Origin: Candidatus Adiutrix sp.
GTDB taxonomy: Bacteria > Desulfobacterota > Desulfarculia > Adiutricales > Adiutricaceae
DNA: 7,695 nucleotides
Assembly (NCBI GenBank): GCA_031283395.1
Contig: JAITBV010000076.1
Span: forward strand, 1-7,695
Reading direction: 5' to 3'
Position numbers and translations under genes: made by a program
Shown: in pieces, positions 6,501 through 7,695 of the stretch
How the letters are laid out: each line of letters opens with the position of its first letter
How positions within the stretch are numbered: position 1 is the stretch's first letter
Notes under the pieces: model-generated
What the model saw: only the letters and a program-made list of their open reading frames with translations
Databases searched by the model: none
Told to the model about the DNA's origin: nothing

Positions 6501-7695
6501 CAGGCGGGTCTCGGCCACCTTGTCGTCCGTGACCCGGGAGACGTATTCGTAGGCCGAGCCCGGGGTCTTGCGGCGCACGCTCCGCCAGTTGCGGCGGTAG
6601 AGGGTCAGGTCAACGGCCGTTCCGGGCACGAGGTTGCCTTCGGGGTCCGCGGCTATGAACTTGATGGCCTGCTCTTCCCCGACCCGGCCCAGGAGGGGGG
6701 TTTCGAGGCCGGCGTAGATGGAGGCCGGGTGGACCAGAAAGCGGCCGGAGGTGGAGACCGGGCGGCCGTCCACATCGGTGACCGTGACATTAGCGGTCAG
6801 GTGGCGGGGCCGGGGCGGCCGGTTGGCCGGGGCGGAAAGGCTGAAGCCGAACTTAAGGTTCCCGCTCCGGTCCAGGCGACCTTCGCCCGAAGCCAGGACC
6901 TCGGCCGCTTCTTCCGGGTATTCCGGGCCGTCCTCCTCCTCGTTCCGGCTCATATTATCATCCAGGCTGAAGTCCGCGTAAGGCCCGGGCAGGCGGAAGA
7001 AGGCCGGCTGATAGTGGGCTGAATAGACGGCCGGCTGCCCGGCCACCGGGGCCCCGAAATGGTAGTCGGCCTGAAAGCCCAATTCGGCCCGGTCCCCGGC
7101 CAGGGCCTTTTCCGGCAGGCCTTCTATCTTCACCTCGAAGGCCGGCGGGCGGTAGGTCAGCACCTTGAAGGAACCGGCCTGGGCCAGGTCCCCGCCGGCC
7201 GGCCCGGCCCAGACCGTCCATTCACCCAAATGGCCGTCCGGGGGCAGGGGGAATTCATGGCTCAGGGTGCCGAAGGCGCTGGTCTTTTTCCTGACCCGGT
7301 CCGCCTTTTCCCCCAATGGGTCGCGGATCTCCAAATCCAGTTCCTCGCCGGCCGGCTCCCGCATCAAGTCGCCCCGGCCCTGGCGGGCGATGAGCTTGAA
7401 CTTGGCCGTTTCCCCGGGCCGGTAGAGGGGCAGGGCGTTCAGGAGCCAGTGATTGGGCTCCCGGGCGGCCTTTTCGGCTTCGTATTGGTTGTAGGCATCC
7501 AGGGGCCAGCGCCAGTTGGAGAGGGAATCCTGCCAGTCCAGGGGCCACAGGGCCATCTGGCCCGCGGCCCGGGCGACCACGAAGAGGCGACGGTCCGGGC
7601 GGCCGTCCCGGAAAAGTTTTTCCAGGCCGGGCAGGGAGGCCAGGCCGTCCGGGCCGCTCCGGCCGCTCCACAGGACCCGGCCGGAACCGTCGCGC
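3573..7695 (-). CDS. Bacterial alpha-2-macroglobulin family protein with thioester domain (5'-partial)
   Basis: At least 1,373 residues are visible. The frame is open to the right window edge, and the residues before the GTG at 7580 (for example DGSGRVLWSG near 7680) fit a macroglobulin fold, so the true start, signal peptide or lipobox and first domains lie outside. Visible order from the edge: end of an MG domain; MG2/A2M_N with LYRPGE (about 7427-7410); further MG domains; a second PGE segment (SYQPGEVARILV, about 6310); a Gly-rich bait-like linker (5719-5755); the A2M domain (RDLLVRQSLPHYAAPGDEF, about 5500); a thioester domain with CVEQ (Cys codon 5042-5040) and GSTQDNATALNALAEA (about 4320-4270); and a C-terminal MG domain ending RAEEMYAPENAGRGAG. 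In bacterial A2Ms the Cys-Gln thioester covalently traps proteases after bait cleavage in the periplasm. Intact CxEQ makes this the trapping, YfhM-like type rather than the thioester-less type. The penicillin-binding partner often found beside it is not in view; the upstream flank is not visible. Confidence 0.93.
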   Translation of the reverse strand, partial: RDGSGRVLWSGRSGPDGLASLPGLEKLFRDGRPDRRLFVVARAAGQMALWPLDWQDSLSNWRWPLDAYNQYEAEKAAREPNHWLLNALPLYRPGETAKFKLIARQGRGDLMREPAGEELDLEIRDPLGEKADRVRKKTSAFGTLSHEFPLPPDGHLGEWTVWAGPAGGDLAQAGSFKVLTYRPPAFEVKIEGLPEKALAGDRAELGFQADYHFGAPVAGQPAVYSAHYQPAFFRLPGPYADFSLDDNMSRNEEEDGPEYPEEAAEVLASGEGRLDRSGNLKFGFSLSAPANRPPRPRHLTANVTVTDVDGRPVSTSGRFLVHPASIYAGLETPLLGRVGEEQAIKFIAADPEGNLVPGTAVDLTLYRRNWRSVRRKTPGSAYEYVSRVTDDKVAETRLTSGEGPVTWNVAPDQPGQYWVLAELRDPAGRPARAARYFYAAGAGEVGWLPGQEDDPLILVPDKKSYQPGEVARILVQSPFDQGEGLMTVERAGLRRSETFRLTSNTPVLEVPIEAWDTPNVFVSVLLARGRLADRPDQRNMDFGKPVLRAGYAELAVPSRAALLDVKVEVQPPEVGPGEEVTVDLVVTDHLGQPCPQAEVALIAADAAVIQLAGDSTYHPETQFNRSYPLLIQTASNLFSLVGREKLGLKGGEPGGGGGLSREQAEGLRRLFASLAFFEPGLSPDQNGRVSAKIKMPENLTTFKIFAVATGHGRRSGTGQASVLVSRDLLVRQSLPHYAAPGDEFSASAVVSNRGQGQGQARVTLAGDNFTLLEGEGLRTVEIEPGQSREVAFRVQAGPGPEARFRFGVEMGRDQDRAEFALPVIPVGALTTQGAFERFTESGKMALALPPGTDLERGGLEVEMAPSLLGVLRGPLEWLRAYPHNCVEQTVSRAWAELLTLTLADRLGTGPEEAETARSRVKAALAKLDSWETGGGYNYWPGNYNWSARSVYLTAYVLDFRLAAREAGFDEGSDSAVYFLRQSLQGDRKNAWPGWYSPEAVRSARLYALAQLARAGENVAALLEDFLARPDELDLFQLAHLLRAVHFQPALAGREKLKKTLLDLIDNKLVLTPAGAAPGHQEPPEIWSSPTRTLAFVVLALAEAAPDHHQLPGLTRRLASVPRGGHFGSTQDNATALNALAEAASALEPDAPDLAIAASLGPAPPLAQGRFRSSLDQPLMGRVPLGDLAAAPELNFDLEGKGQVWTAVRLKSAPVKPDLSAWSSGGFGLARDFTVAAPEPGRPVADRFRRGQVVRASITLVVPEARYNVVLEDHVPAGFEPVNFNLADADRTLLDLVDPGDSDEYGRRFWYDHQEIWPDRVAVYADYLGPGVYTFNYLARAATPGRYLTPGPRAEEMYAPENAGRGAGQVIVVE
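3591..3616 (+). terminator. Weak candidate terminator for the SCP2-like gene, inside the macroglobulin 3' end
   Basis: About 20 bp after the SCP2-like stop, CTGGCCGG-CGCC-CCGGCCGG forms an 8-bp stem (one G-T wobble), then CG and only four Ts. It overlaps coding sequence of the convergent gene. GGCC-rich inverted repeats are common by chance here, so this is a low-confidence call. Confidence 0.25.

Noticed and set aside
7578..7580. GTG as start of the macroglobulin gene
   Set aside because: The frame is open to the window edge and the 38 upstream residues fit a macroglobulin domain, so this is an internal valine.
7255..7671. 138-codon minus-strand open frame rich in Arg, Pro and Gly
   Set aside because: Same strand but shifted frame of the macroglobulin gene, whose reading frame shows family motifs here.
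3573..7695. Many recurring GGCC, CCGG and CCAGG words looking like dispersed repeats
   Set aside because: They follow from heavy use of GCC, GGC and CTG codons in Ala/Gly/Leu-rich proteins; no regular spacing or conserved longer unit was seen.

Overview
This is a GC-rich, tightly packed window from a diderm (Gram-negative) bacterium. An Omp85-type outer-membrane protein, a TamB start and a bacterial alpha-2-macroglobulin all presuppose a periplasm and an outer membrane. The base composition (codons ending in C or G, dominated by GCC, GGC and CTG) and the mix of families fit a GC-rich proteobacterium, perhaps a deltaproteobacterium/Desulfobacterota member. That placement is inference; no rRNA or other phylogenetic marker is present.

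Region 1 (1-2946, minus strand) is one compact operon read from right to left. Two small paralogous-looking proteins come first, each an N-terminal zinc ribbon plus one membrane segment. They are followed by a TamA-like Omp85 protein with POTRA domains, a 16-ish-strand barrel region and a VRGY motif. Last is the start of a TamB-like inner-membrane-anchored protein, cut by the left window edge. Every junction overlaps or nearly touches (TGATG, TTGA, TGA-T-ATG), which points to translational coupling. The likely shared role is outer-membrane protein or lipid delivery across the periplasm; the part played by the zinc-ribbon proteins is unknown. The TamA-like protein has a lipoprotein-type signal with Cys20, which is unusual for classical TamA.

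Region 2 (2947-3234) is the only non-coding stretch. It holds an AT-rich island with a perfect 13-bp palindrome made of two divergent -10 hexamers, suited to drive both the tam operon leftward and the small gene to the right. It also holds a hairpin followed by a T-rich tract on the minus strand.

Region 3 (3235-7695) has a small SCP2 (sterol carrier protein 2-like) gene on the plus strand. It converges on a very large minus-strand alpha-2-macroglobulin gene with only 2 bp between the stop codons. The macroglobulin keeps the CxEQ thioester motif and its 5' end lies beyond the right window edge.

No tRNA, rRNA, CRISPR array, insertion sequence or phage gene was seen. The gene families are known. 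The most unusual points are the zinc-ribbon/tamAB operon, the lipobox on TamA, the symmetric promoter and the antisense arrangement at the convergent pair.
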